Source: Bryobacterales bacterium KBS 96 (GTDB lineage: Bacteria; Acidobacteriota; Terriglobia; Bryobacterales; Bryobacteraceae). Taken from it: a stretch of DNA of 64,000 nt. Each line of letters begins with the position of its first letter. The stretch's first letter is position 1. Positions 1 through 9,156 of this stretch are shown in pieces. The stretch spans positions 1,962,629 through 2,026,628 of the forward strand of contig KB906767.1 of assembly GCA_000381625.1 (NCBI GenBank), in the 5' to 3' direction. The position numbers were made by a program, and so were the translations under genes. The notes beneath the pieces were generated by a model, which had not been told where the DNA came from, did not search any database, and worked only from the letters and a program-made list of their open reading frames with translations.

Positions 1-9
1 GGTTCATAG

Positions 10-1023
10 CTAGGTAACGGCAAACAATCTCGCCAGCAAGAACGCCGGCAGATAGAGGAGTAAAATCGCGATTCCACACCAAAGGCCCGCGAAGGCCGCG
101 GCGATGCAAGCGTTCAAAACAATTAGTGAAAGGACACCGGCTTTCACCGCGGAGCGTATCCGCGGAGCCGATAACGAGCGAAATGCGCGCCAGAACGGTT
201 TGCCGATTCTATATAGAAGCAGCGCGAAAAACGGTAGAGCAAACGCACCTCTCTGCCCCTGAGGATAGACGAGAGCGACAAGGGCGCCCAATGAGACGAT
301 GAGCCAAACGCACGATATGGATGCGGCAATTCGCGTTCCGCCTCGCACCTCTCCTCTGCTCAGGGCCGTGATTCCGACGACGTAGCAGAGCGTCACCAAG
401 GCGGCCGGCCAGTGCGCGAAGGGAGCCAACAAGGCCGCCGTCAAACCAAGTGACAAATTCAGTCCGCGGCACAATCCCATGTTCAATGGCCCCCAAACCG
501 AGTGGTGTTTGCCCCAACTATCGTAAAGGAGCGCCGAAATGGCGGTCGCCAACGCGACAGCGCCACTAAGAGGCGAGCATATCCACGCGACCAAAACGCC
601 GCCGATTAGGAGCAAACCGCCGAACATGCTCGCAGCGGTAACGGAAATAGCGCCGCTTGGAATCGACCGTTCAGGACGTTCTACCGCATCGAGCTTTGCA
701 TCAAAGACATCATTCAGAACGACTCCACCGCCATAAAGGCCAGTCGTCGCAAGCAGCAGCAGCCACAATCTAACTGAATCCGCCGCGCCGGCTACGGCGT
801 AACCAGCCAAAATATCCGAGTGCGCAGTCAGGACATTTGCCGGGCGCATCAAGGACAGAAGCGCCCACCCGATCGACGGAAGCCTTGCGCGCGGCGCCAG
901 CGCTCTTCGTTCAGGCGAAGCGTTTGTCGAAGTCCCTGGCAGCATGAATGGAACCCGCGGGCTACGCGGCGCCGCACACCTCGTGCGGAATGCTTGCTGA
1001 CGTGTGCATCTTCCCGCTCTCAT
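10..1023 (-). CDS. UbiA-family prenyltransferase, EboC-like
   Basis: Integral-membrane prenyltransferase of the UbiA superfamily. Visible features are an Asp-rich motif (NDVFDAKLD) followed by ERPERSIPSG, a second short motif (LLYDSWGK) and about eight hydrophobic helices. The sequence MRPANVLTAHSDILAGYAVAG before helix 1 is typical of EboC-like members, which in other bacteria take part in exporting prenylated or cofactor-like small molecules; that role is inferred. The first ~30 residues are Arg/Pro-rich and unlike the family, and no Shine-Dalgarno precedes the ATG at 1023, so the ATG at 945 (MLPGTS) or one near 849 (MRPANV) may be the true start. The ORF stops cleanly at position 10, so the gene is complete. 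Its operon partners would lie outside the window. Confidence 0.8.
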   Translation of the reverse strand: MRAGRCTRQQAFRTRCAAPRSPRVPFMLPGTSTNASPERRALAPRARLPSIGWALLSLMRPANVLTAHSDILAGYAVAGAADSVRLWLLLLATTGLYGGGVVLNDVFDAKLDAVERPERSIPSGAISVTAASMFGGLLLIGGVLVAWICSPLSGAVALATAISALLYDSWGKHHSVWGPLNMGLCRGLNLSLGLTAALLAPFAHWPAALVTLCYVVGITALSRGEVRGGTRIAASISCVWLIVSLGALVALVYPQGQRGAFALPFFALLLYRIGKPFWRAFRSLSAPRIRSAVKAGVLSLIVLNACIAAAFAGLWCGIAILLLYLPAFLLARLFAVT

Positions 1024-1170
1024 AAAAACAATACTCTACCAGTTTCGCTTTGCCATTTATAAAGACGTTATAGTGTGTCAAGTGATTCGCTCGCCATCAG
1101 TCCCGGCTCGATCAATTCGAGAGCGACTCGTTCATGTTCCCTGATTGAAGAGGATCTGAGGAGATCTCAC

Positions 1171-3074
1171 GTGAAACGTACCAGGCATTTTGCCGGACTT
1201 GTTTTTATCATGTTGATGGCGCGCCCGTCGGAAGCGCAGGGATTCCGGCGCGTGGCGACTTATCGAGGATTGGGCGGCTTGGTCGCCTCGGCAGTCGGAC
1301 CAGGACAGCGTCCAGGGACGGAGCGCCTGTATTTGAGCTATCTGTACGTCGACCACACGATCGATGTGGTCGCTGTCGATCCCAATACAGGTAGAGATGA
1401 TGTGTTCTCCAATCCGGCTCCGACCGAATCGGGCGCACGGTGCATGACCGTAGGTCGGACGGAAACGTTTATTTGGGAACCTTGCCGCATGCACATTTTC
1501 TTAAGCTGGATGTCAAAGCCGGAAAATTGATCGATCTTGGCCGGCCGAGCCAAACCGAAGAATATATTTGGGATGTCGCTTTCGGCCGTGACGGCAAACT
1601 CTACGGCGCGACGTACCCGCAATCAAAGCTCGTGCGCTACGACCCTGTTTCCGGCGCTATGAAAGACCTGGGCCGGATGGACCCGGTGGAACAGTACGCA
1701 CATTTCGTGGCCGGCAGCGACGACGGTTTTATCTATGTTGGCATTGGCACGAGTAAGGCGAACATCGCGGCGTATGAAATTGCAACCGGGCGTCACCGCG
1801 AGATCTTGCCCGCGGAATTTCAAAAAGTCGGGCAAGCCTCTGTTTACCGGGGACAGGATGGGAAGGTCTACGGAAAACTAGGAAACAAGTTTTTCCGGCT
1901 TCAGGGCTGGACCGCGACGAAGATCACCGAGGATCAAGCAGCCGCACGGGTCGCGCTCAATCGATTGAAAGGCGGTCGCAGGGTCGGCGCTACAGGCCAC
2001 ACCATTCGAGTGACCACTCCATCAACCGGAGAGCTATCCGAACACACGTTCGACTACCGGGGAAACGTTCTGAATGTTTTCCGCATTAGCGCTGGTCCCG
2101 ATGGGCAAATATACGGGAGTTCTATTCTTCCGATTCACTTTCTGAGACTGAACGAAAGACAGGGGACGTTGTCGGACTTGGGAGATCTCGGTGGCGGGGA
2201 GATCTACTCTTTCCTGGCTCATGATGGGCGACTGCTCGCCGCCGCGTACGCCGGCATAGCACCTTTGATGGATTTCGATCCAGCAAAGCCGTTCAATGTC
2301 TCCGGCGATGAAAAGAATCCGGCGCTCATCGATTTCGAGGGTTCGGACGAAGGATGGCGTCCACAAGCAATGATAGAAGGGCCGGACGACAAAGTATTTA
2401 TCGGAGCGGTATCCGGTTATGGAAAGTTGGGCGGCCCGTTAGTCGTTTGGGAAGTAGCGAGCGCGAAGGTGAAGCAGTATCCGAATGTAGTGCAGGACCA
2501 AAGCGTGGTCACGCTCGCGCGATGGAAACATCTGATTGCCGGAGCGACAACGGTCGGCGGGGGAGACGGCAGCCATCCGACTGAGAAAGAGGCCAAGCTT
2601 TTCTTGTGGGATCCAAAGACTCGCCGGAAGGTGTTTGAAACCGCGCCTGTGCCCGGCGCTGGGATGATCACCGACCTGATTGCCGCGCCCAACGGTTTGA
2701 TTTACGGAATCGCGGGACGCTCCATAGCGGCGGTCGAGGTCGGGAAGAAAGCAACCACACTTCCGAAAGGGACACAATCCGTCGTATTCGCTTTCGACCC
2801 CGCGAAAAGAGAGGTCTCGATGCGAAAAATCGCTCCGTTCAGCGGTGTCGTGTACAACTCGGTGGCGATGGGCGCCGATGGAAAGATTTGGGGGCTCGCG
2901 CCGGCTGGGATTTTCGCGATCGATCCCAGAGACAATACTATTTCTCTGATAGCGTCCTCACCGACTCACATTACAGGCGGGTTTGAGATGCGCCGAAAGA
3001 CAATTTATTTCACTTCCGGAGCTGAGGTGTGGTCTTGGACGATGGCCGCGAAAGCACGTGGGAAGGCGAAATGA
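1171..3074 (+). pseudogene. Secreted beta-propeller protein with an apparent 1-nt frameshift
   Basis: Periplasmic or secreted protein of YncE/streptogramin-lyase-like propeller type; no enzymatic function can be assigned. The GTG start at 1171 follows a good Shine-Dalgarno (GAGGAG) and encodes a signal peptide (MKRTRHFAGLVFIMLMARPSEA). The reading runs to about 1455 (…GARCMTVG) and then continues only in another frame (SDGNVYLGTLPHAHFLKLD), open to 3074. Losing one T from GGT-TCG between 1455 and 1456 explains the break exactly, since both halves join into one blade-like sequence. The rest has propeller blades with repeated DGKLYGATYP/DGQIYGSSI-type turns. The intact ~540-codon downstream frame argues for a recent mutation or a sequencing/assembly error. 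Uncorrected, the product would be about 120 residues. Confidence 0.8.
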
Positions 3075-3094
3075 GCGTTGTGCATTGCGATGTT

Positions 3095-4240
3095 CTAGAT
3101 GTCGAAATTACGATGGGTGACAGTATACTGTTCCAATTTCTTTTCATCAACGCGGTATCCGACGCCAGGACCAGCGGGAAGGTGAATGGAACTATTTGAA
3201 AGTTGAATGGCAGGCGTGACCACATCGTCCAAGTACCAGCGACTGCTCGGTTCGACATCTGTTGGAAACGAGAAGAGGGGATGAGCGGCCAGCATCAAGG
3301 CTTGCGCGCTGCCAATGCCCAGTTCCGGCATTGTGCCCATCCAAACAGGGACATTGTGCTCAGAACACACCTGAATAATACGAAGCGCCTCCAGATACCC
3401 TCCAACGCGCTGCAACTTAATATTTACGACGCGGCAGGCTTCCATCTCGATCGCTCGCCGCGCATCCTCCGCGGTCTCGATGCTCTCGTCTAAACAAACC
3501 GGCGTGCGCACTTGCCGTTGAAGCTCTGTTGAGCCGTCGAAATTGTCTTTCCCAAACGGCTGCTCAAACATCATCAACGATTCATTGTCCAACGCAACAA
3601 ACGTGGAGAGGTCTGAAAGCGAGTAGTCGGCGTTCGCATCGACGAACAGCGGAAAGTTTCCAACCAAACTTCTAGCGGCTTTCACAACCTCGATATCGTG
3701 GGTCCGCTTTATCTTCAGTTTCAGTCGGCCATATTGGTAAGGATCGTAACGGCGTATCGCATCCTGTAACTCCGCAACATCGGGATAGAGTCCGATGGCA
3801 AGGCCGGAGGCTATCGGTCTGTCCGGAATCCCGAATAGCTGCCGCAAACTGAGATGACGGCGTTGCGCCACAAACTCCCATGCTGCGGTTTCCACAGCGC
3901 CGCGAACAAATCGGTTGCCGGTGAGCCGTACGAGGTCTTCTTCCAGCGCCAGCATGGACGGAAATTCACGATTCAGCACGGCAGGGAGCACGCTATTTAC
4001 CAATTCAGATTCGCAGCCTTCCGGAGTTTCGGATGAATAGAAATCGCCGCCCATTGCCGAAGATTCTCCCCAGCCGTGATACGCGCCATCTCCCAGCCGG
4101 AGAAGGATCGCCTCTTTGCGGATGACCTCGCCCGAGCTAATCCGAAACGGTTCACGCATCGGAATGCAAACGCGGAATAGATCGGCTTTTGTTAGGACAA
4201 TGGGGCCGGAATTGGCCGCCAAAGTGAAAGGATTGAGCAT
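3095..4240 (-). CDS. Enolase-superfamily enzyme, MLE/OSBS/NAAAR subgroup
   Basis: TIM-barrel enzyme that abstracts an alpha proton from a carboxylate substrate. Catalytic residues are visible: a K-x-K pair on the second strand (K174, K176 in RLKLKIKRT), metal ligands D201 (VDAN), E226 (FEQP) and D251 (CLDES), and a sixth-strand lysine K275 (NIKLQRVGG). Two lysines on opposite faces mark the muconate-lactonizing subgroup (o-succinylbenzoate synthase, N-acylamino-acid racemase, dipeptide epimerase) rather than the dehydratases of the mandelate-racemase subgroup. No other menaquinone gene lies near, so MenC is unlikely; racemization or cycloisomerization within the local catabolic run is more plausible. 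An operator-like site (4262-4276) lies just upstream of the ATG, which has no obvious Shine-Dalgarno. Confidence 0.85.
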   Translation of the reverse strand: MLNPFTLAANSGPIVLTKADLFRVCIPMREPFRISSGEVIRKEAILLRLGDGAYHGWGESSAMGGDFYSSETPEGCESELVNSVLPAVLNREFPSMLALEEDLVRLTGNRFVRGAVETAAWEFVAQRRHLSLRQLFGIPDRPIASGLAIGLYPDVAELQDAIRRYDPYQYGRLKLKIKRTHDIEVVKAARSLVGNFPLFVDANADYSLSDLSTFVALDNESLMMFEQPFGKDNFDGSTELQRQVRTPVCLDESIETAEDARRAIEMEACRVVNIKLQRVGGYLEALRIIQVCSEHNVPVWMGTMPELGIGSAQALMLAAHPLFSFPTDVEPSSRWYLDDVVTPAIQLSNSSIHLPAGPGVGYRVDEKKLEQYTVTHRNFDI

Positions 4241-4261
4241 GAGATCAAACAGGCGCGTCCA

Positions 4262-4276
4262 TTATGGATTGTATAA
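4262..4276. promoter_or_regulatory. Predicted IclR operator, site 1
   Basis: TTATGGATTGTATAA matches the near-palindrome TTATRCANTGYATAA at 14 of 15 positions. It sits 21 bp upstream of the enolase-superfamily ATG in the 64-bp gap between that gene and the upstream IclR gene. The same motif recurs at 5084-5098 and, degenerate, at 9951-9965. Assignment to the local IclR protein is inferred from location. Confidence 0.55.
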
Positions 4277-4304
4277 CGCCTTTTGATTCACAAGGAGCGA
4301 ATCG

Positions 4305-5096
4305 CTAGTGGCCAAGCTTCTCCTGGATCGCCGCGGCCGCCGCCAGTAGGGCCCGGCTGGCGGCCGGGAGTTTGGTTTCGTTAAACCGCGTAGCCGGACC
4401 AGAGATGCTGAGAGCAGCCACCGGGGTCTGATTGGCATCGAGAACCGGCGCAGCAACACAAAACGCTCCGAGCATGCTTTCTTCGCGATCCAGAGCATAA
4501 CCGGCCGACCGGATTTTCTGAAGGTCGGCTTTAAGGGCGCTGATCGTTGTTAGCGTATGGTCGGTTTGCTTCGGCATTCCGCATTCCTTCAGCAGGCTGC
4601 GAACCTCGTCGGGAGGCAAAAAGGCGAGATGCGCCTTACCAAGCGCGGTGGAATGCAAACGGTCGCTACCCCCGACTCGCTCGGCAAGCCGAAAGCGCTC
4701 CCTGCTTTCGCGCACATCGACATATCGGATGCTTCCGCCGTCCAGAACGCCCAGGTTTACGGTCTCTCCGAATTGATCGCGTAAAGCATCGAGATACGGG
4801 CTGGCGACAGAAACCAGATCTTTCCGGCGCAGCTTCACATTTCCCAGATCGACGAGTTTCGCGCCAAGTTGATACGTTTGATGTTCTTTGCTGATGTATC
4901 CGTGTTCGGCGAGCGTGTAGAGAATGCGGAACACCGTATTTTTGTTCAGCCGTGTCTCCACCGAAATCTGATGAAGCGAAAGGTGCTGCTGTTCGGATCT
5001 CCCAAAGACATCGAGAATGTCGAGGGTTTTTCCCAAGACTTCAATGTAATAAATATCAGACTTTCGGGTGTTCACGACTCGCATTATACAATGCAT
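4305..5096 (-). CDS. IclR-family transcriptional regulator
   Basis: Cytosolic ligand-responsive regulator. Residues ~15-75 form the winged helix (LSLHQISVETRLNKNTVFRIL, then HGYISK); the remainder is the IclR effector domain (GSIRYVDVRESRERFRLAERVG; HSTALGKAHLAFL; GYALDREESMLGAFCVAAPV; ALSISGPATRF). It lies in a co-directional run between a DegT aminotransferase and the enolase-superfamily gene and probably controls both. Neither the ATG at 5096 nor the ATG at 5084 has a Shine-Dalgarno, and both lie within a motif that also contains a perfect TATAAT; a leaderless transcript starting near the GTG at 5075 is possible. Confidence 0.93.
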   Translation of the reverse strand: MHCIMRVVNTRKSDIYYIEVLGKTLDILDVFGRSEQQHLSLHQISVETRLNKNTVFRILYTLAEHGYISKEHQTYQLGAKLVDLGNVKLRRKDLVSVASPYLDALRDQFGETVNLGVLDGGSIRYVDVRESRERFRLAERVGGSDRLHSTALGKAHLAFLPPDEVRSLLKECGMPKQTDHTLTTISALKADLQKIRSAGYALDREESMLGAFCVAAPVLDANQTPVAALSISGPATRFNETKLPAASRALLAAAAAIQEKLGH

Positions 5097-5098
5097 AA
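5084..5098. promoter_or_regulatory. Predicted IclR operator, site 2 (autoregulatory)
   Basis: TTATACAATGCATAA is the best of the three sites (near-palindrome TTATRCANTGYATAA). On the minus strand it overlaps a TATAAT hexamer (complement of 5083-5088), which would place transcription start near 5075, next to a GTG codon of iclR. Binding here would block RNA polymerase, as expected for negative autoregulation. Confidence 0.55.
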
Positions 5099-5147
5099 CG
5101 GCACTTTTGTCCGTTCGCAGCGACTCGGTAGCGCCGCACGGCGGCGA

Positions 5148-6407
5148 TCAGATTGAATTTGCCGCTGGTGAGTAGCGCGATGCAACTGCCGAAATAGCGG
5201 CCGCAATCTGATGCACGTGCGAGTCTTTCAGATTTTCGTTCCAGTGAATCGCGATCACTTCATCCAATGCGCGCTCCGCGTTGGGACACAATCCGGGCTC
5301 AAAAATTTGTGTTCCCCATTCGCTAAACGGATAGCCGGAGGTTCCGTAAGTGGCCGGTTTGGTAAACAGGGGGGAGCGATAGAGCGGGTCAACAATATAG
5401 CGTACCCAGGCAGGCACTCCTTCAGCCACCAGCGCCTCGCCAAATTGCTGTGTGAGCGCGGCGCCCCGCGCATCCTTCACTCGCAAGAAATAGAGCCAGT
5501 AGGAATGCTTTGTCTTTGGGGAGACGTAAGGAGGGTTGACCATAGGAACGTCGGCTAACAACCGGTCCAGTAGCTCCGCCGCATGACGCCTGCGTCCAAC
5601 AACGTCTTTCACTTTCCGGATTTGTCCAAGGGCCACCGCCCCCTGCAACTCCGACATTCGATAGTTTTGGGATAGGAACAGAAAACGGGCAGCTCCGAGA
5701 GTATGGATATCGCGCGGCCACGCTTTATCCGAGAACAAAGCGGCGCGCTGAAAAAGGCGCCGATTACGAGTGACGACCAGCCCTCCTTCGCCGCAAGTGA
5801 TGTGCTTACTCTGCTGCAAGCTGAAACAAGAGATGTCGCCAATAGTACCGGCCAGTCTGCCATTGTGCTCCGCCCAATAGGCTTGTGAACAATCTTCTAT
5901 CAGCGTCAGGCCGCGCGCGTCGGCTAAACTGCGCAACGAATCCATATCGCACATCTGGCCGGCGAGATGGACGGCGATGATGGCGCGGGTTCTTTTTGTA
6001 AGCCTTCGCTCTACATCCACCGGATCGAGCGTCATTGTCCGCGGTTCGACATCACTGAAAACCGGTATTGCGTTTTGCCATAGAACAGGCAAAATACTTC
6101 CAATATCGGTGATGGGCGGAACAATCACCTCATCCCCTGGTTCGAGGTCCAATGCGGCCACACAGAGATGCACGGCAGCCGTTCCGCTCGAGCAGGCGAT
6201 CGCGAACGGCAGCTCCACCATCGCCGCGAACTCCCGCTCCAGGCGCTTTACCATCGACCCGCCGTTCTTGCTTAAACACCCGGAACGCAGGGCCTCCAAC
6301 ACCAAACCCTCTTCCGTTTCGTCGAATGTACGTCCGGCGGCATTTTGAAAGTGAGGCAACGCCTCGCGTACCGTTTTGAGTCCGCCTTCAATAGCAAGAG
6401 TATTCAT
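5148..6407 (-). CDS. DegT/DnrJ/EryC1/StrS-family aminotransferase
   Basis: PLP-dependent aminotransferase (fold type I) that transfers an amino group to a keto-sugar or keto-cyclitol. The PLP lysine is K201 in CFSLQQSKHITCGEGG; ACSSGTAA (~71-78) binds the phosphate and EDCSQA (~171) carries the PLP-pyridine Asp. At 419 residues it is somewhat longer than sugar aminotransferases. There is no signal peptide, so it is cytosolic. Its ATG overlaps the stop of the Gfo/Idh gene by 4 nt; in antibiotic and aminocyclitol pathways such a pair makes or breaks amino-sugars (oxidation to a ketone, then transamination). Two more DegT genes lie at 29080 and 33084. Substrate unknown. Confidence 0.92.
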   Translation of the reverse strand: MNTLAIEGGLKTVREALPHFQNAAGRTFDETEEGLVLEALRSGCLSKNGGSMVKRLEREFAAMVELPFAIACSSGTAAVHLCVAALDLEPGDEVIVPPITDIGSILPVLWQNAIPVFSDVEPRTMTLDPVDVERRLTKRTRAIIAVHLAGQMCDMDSLRSLADARGLTLIEDCSQAYWAEHNGRLAGTIGDISCFSLQQSKHITCGEGGLVVTRNRRLFQRAALFSDKAWPRDIHTLGAARFLFLSQNYRMSELQGAVALGQIRKVKDVVGRRRHAAELLDRLLADVPMVNPPYVSPKTKHSYWLYFLRVKDARGAALTQQFGEALVAEGVPAWVRYIVDPLYRSPLFTKPATYGTSGYPFSEWGTQIFEPGLCPNAERALDEVIAIHWNENLKDSHVHQIAAAISAVASRYSPAANSI

Positions 6408-7453
6408 GAGACCAATGACGCCCGGTGTTTCACCTGAACGGTTCGGCCTTCCCGCGCGGATTCATAAGCGGCCTCAGCAACAGCGACCGCGGCGCGACCA
6501 TCTTGCCCGGTCACGGATGGAGATCTGCTTTCTAAGATGCTGTTCACAAATTCCTGGTGCTGGGCCTGATAGGATTTCATACGGACGTTCGCGAGCATGC
6601 CTTCTCCCGCCCAGTCAATGGGCGCCTGCTCCGCGATGACAGTCCAGTTTCCTTCCCGGCCAAGCCGTAGTTGTCCGTAGGCGTCAAGCTCTAAAATTCC
6701 CGTTTCACCAACGATGCGCGCGCCGGAGGCCGTATGCGGAAATCCAGGAGACGGAATGTCCCAGGATTCCCAAACTGTAGCCATGCATCCGGAGGTCAGG
6801 GAAAGAAGCGCCATCGTTGACGCTTCGTTCCCGCTCTTGCGATCGCGTTGAACGTGCGCGGCAACGGAAGTGACTTCCGCACCGGTAAACCATCGAATCC
6901 GATCGATGTTATGGACAGCATGACCAATGAATGTTCCGACGTTTTCCGGCCGGCTCTGCCAGGGCGGCAGCGACGCTAAGCCGCCGGACGCGAGAATCAA
7001 CTCTTCGATCATACGGACCTGCCCAATTGCACCTTCACGTAACAAGCGGTGCGCCTCGATGTTGCACACGCGGAAGCGCTGGCCGTACATGATCATTAAA
7101 TTGACATGCGCATTCTCGACGGCGTCCAGAATGCGGTCACATTCTTCGACCGATGTGGCCATTGGCTTATCGAGCAGTACGTGTTTGCCATGCGATACAG
7201 CAAGTAGCGCCTGTGCGCAGTGTTCGCTGTGCGGCGTACTGATCAGCACTGCGTCGATATCCGGTGCGGTCGCCAGCGCCTCAACGGACGCTTCGCAGCG
7301 CACGTTGTACTCGGCCGCTAGCGCCGGAGCCCTTGAGCCTCCGGCAATCGCAATCAGCTCCGCATTATTCAAGTAGCGGCACACGGTCTCCGCGTTAGTA
7401 CGCCCCATGAAGCCGGCGCCGACAATCCCAATATTGACCTTCTTCATATTCAA
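6404..7453 (-). CDS. Gfo/Idh/MocA-family oxidoreductase
   Basis: NAD(P)-dependent sugar or cyclitol dehydrogenase, cytosolic. The Rossmann motif is GIVGAGFMG (~9-17). The family EKP motif appears as DKP with the catalytic lysine at K96 (LLDKPMA), and HAVHNIDRI supplies H181 and D184. Length (349) is normal. Translationally coupled on both sides by 4-nt overlaps (FAH-family gene upstream, DegT gene downstream). Oxidation of a hydroxyl to a ketone that the DegT enzyme then aminates, or the reverse in catabolism, is the natural inference. Confidence 0.92.
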   Translation of the reverse strand: MNMKKVNIGIVGAGFMGRTNAETVCRYLNNAELIAIAGGSRAPALAAEYNVRCEASVEALATAPDIDAVLISTPHSEHCAQALLAVSHGKHVLLDKPMATSVEECDRILDAVENAHVNLMIMYGQRFRVCNIEAHRLLREGAIGQVRMIEELILASGGLASLPPWQSRPENVGTFIGHAVHNIDRIRWFTGAEVTSVAAHVQRDRKSGNEASTMALLSLTSGCMATVWESWDIPSPGFPHTASGARIVGETGILELDAYGQLRLGREGNWTVIAEQAPIDWAGEGMLANVRMKSYQAQHQEFVNSILESRSPSVTGQDGRAAVAVAEAAYESAREGRTVQVKHRASLVS

Positions 7454-8379
7454 CTGCGATACTCACCGGCAATTCGGTTTTCAAGCACCCCAATTCCTTC
7501 TATCTCGGCACGCATCCGGTCACCCGGTTTCAGCCGGATGCCGCGTGCTTTCCCCACGCCGTCGGGAGTGCCCATCGCAATCACATCGCCGGGTTCCAAT
7601 GTCAGCACTGAAGAGATGTAAGCGATGGTTTGCGGAATATCAAAAATCATCTGAGATGTATTGGAAGACTGCATCACGTCCCCATTTAGGGAGAGCTGCA
7701 AGTTGAGCTGATGCGGGTTGGTAAGTTCATCCGCGGTGACGATTTCGGGACCGAGCGGCGCGCTGCCATCAAACCATTTACCAAGCAGCCAATCGAAAAA
7801 CGGATCGAACTCACGGACGTTACGTCCTTCCATGCCTGCATTGAATTTGCGTTCACTGATATCGTTAATGACGCTATACCCGAACACGTACGATAGAGCG
7901 TTCGCATCGCCTATATCGCGGCCGCGCTTGCCGATGACGACCGCAAGCTCCACTTCCCAGTCGAGAAACACATTGTTCTTGCCTAAATGAATCAAACCGC
8001 CTGGCCCGTTCAGAGTTGTGGACGGCGGCTTGCAAAATACCTGCGGGGTGATCCGCTCTTCCCCATTGACAGCGCGGAAGCCACTCTCGACAATGTGCTT
8101 CCGAAAATTACCAGCGAGGGCGAGCAATTTCGGAACATCCCGGATGGGAGCATCCAAACGTAAATCCCGATATTGAAAAACAAGGTTCGAATCCGACGCC
8201 GCGGAATCTGCCAGCACTCGCACGGAATCCAATGAACCTTCCTCCAGAAGGCCGGTAATGCTGAACAATCCACGGCCGTTCAAGCGCTCCGCAGCCGCAG
8301 TCAGGTCGATGACTTCATCACCGTGTCGCAAACCCAGATGGACTTCATTCGAAGGATGGAAAAATCGTAAAAATCGCAT
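7450..8379 (-). CDS. Fumarylacetoacetate hydrolase (FAH)-family protein
   Basis: Metal-dependent hydrolase or decarboxylase acting on 2,4-diketo or 2-keto-acids. Metal ligands are E142 and E144 (LDWEVELAVVIG) and D173 (INDISER); QVFCKPPSTTLNGPGG and the C-terminal GDVIAMGTPDGVGKA are the usual family blocks. Length (309) is typical of bacterial members such as 2,4-diketo-3-deoxy-L-fuconate hydrolase, but also of acylpyruvases and ureidoglycolate-lyase-like enzymes, so specificity cannot be read from sequence. Overlaps the Gfo/Idh gene by 4 nt and follows the amidohydrolases by 9 bp. A lactonase-like amidohydrolase plus an FAH hydrolase suggests non-phosphorylating sugar-acid catabolism. Confidence 0.92.
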   Translation of the reverse strand: MRFLRFFHPSNEVHLGLRHGDEVIDLTAAAERLNGRGLFSITGLLEEGSLDSVRVLADSAASDSNLVFQYRDLRLDAPIRDVPKLLALAGNFRKHIVESGFRAVNGEERITPQVFCKPPSTTLNGPGGLIHLGKNNVFLDWEVELAVVIGKRGRDIGDANALSYVFGYSVINDISERKFNAGMEGRNVREFDPFFDWLLGKWFDGSAPLGPEIVTADELTNPHQLNLQLSLNGDVMQSSNTSQMIFDIPQTIAYISSVLTLEPGDVIAMGTPDGVGKARGIRLKPGDRMRAEIEGIGVLENRIAGEYRS

Positions 8380-8388
8380 GTTTGGTTG

Positions 8389-9156
8389 CTAAAGCTGAAG
8401 CAGACGACGGGCGTTACTGCAACAAATCGATTCCCGCGCTATGTCCGAAATGCGTGCGTGCAAAATCTTTTCGAGGTTGGCCCGCCCGTGCTGGATAGGA
8501 GCGGCGCTCCCAAATAGAATTTGTTCGTGTCCGCATTCCTCTACCAGCTTGCGGATAGCTTCGTATCCCATCACGCAGGACGTTTCCAGGTGGACCGTTT
8601 CGTACTTCTTCAAATACGCCACGGACGCCCGAATCTCGTGAAGGTAGTTCACGCCGGAGAGTATCCAGGGGACACGAGGATGGCGCTCAATCAGGCCAAA
8701 CATCGAAGACAGATCCAAACTCGGCACGCCCCAATTCATGATGGCGCGCATCGATAGGAGCACTGGAAATCGCAAGGCAGCCGCCTGCTCGCAGATGACA
8801 TCGACAAAGGATTCGAACAGTGGATGAAAGCTGTGATGCTGCGGATAGAGCCTGATCCCACGAAATCCTTGAGCCCGGCACAAGGCTAAGTCGTGAATGT
8901 GGCTTCCGATGCGGTGCGATAACTCGAAAGTCCCCAGACAGGCAAAGGGAATAAAACATTCCGGATATTCGCGAGCGGCACGTCCGACTTCGATGTTGCC
9001 GTCGTCCCAGTTCACGAACAGGCTCCGTGTTGAGCAGATACATGCCCGCTCAATACCCCATTCAGGGAGCTTCTGCGCGACATCACCGGGACTGGATATG
9101 GAAACGGGCCAATAGGGCCACTTGCCGATGAAGGCGTTTACGTCCAGCACCATCAC
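8389..9156 (-). CDS. Amidohydrolase_2-fold protein lacking metal ligands
   Basis: TIM-barrel protein of the amidohydrolase-2 group (ACMSD/lactonase-like) that seems to have lost its metal site. The N-terminal HxH is replaced (VLDVNAFIG), the mid-barrel His positions are gone (PVLLSMRA; PWILSGVNY), and the terminal FG[ST]D is FGSAAP. The upstream neighbour, of the same length and fold, keeps all of them. The two overlap by 4 nt. I read it as a non-catalytic partner, or an enzyme with changed chemistry, rather than a hydrolase; the frame is intact and the C-terminal block (RESICCSNARRLLQL) is conserved, so it is not decayed. Confidence 0.85.
   Translation of the reverse strand: MMVLDVNAFIGKWPYWPVSISSPGDVAQKLPEWGIERACICSTRSLFVNWDDGNIEVGRAAREYPECFIPFACLGTFELSHRIGSHIHDLALCRAQGFRGIRLYPQHHSFHPLFESFVDVICEQAAALRFPVLLSMRAIMNWGVPSLDLSSMFGLIERHPRVPWILSGVNYLHEIRASVAYLKKYETVHLETSCVMGYEAIRKLVEECGHEQILFGSAAPIQHGRANLEKILHARISDIARESICCSNARRLLQL

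Noticed and set aside
3095-4240. Menaquinone o-succinylbenzoate synthase (MenC) assignment
   Set aside because: Motifs fit the subgroup, but no men gene lies near and the gene is in a catabolic run with an IclR operator; left as subgroup-level call.
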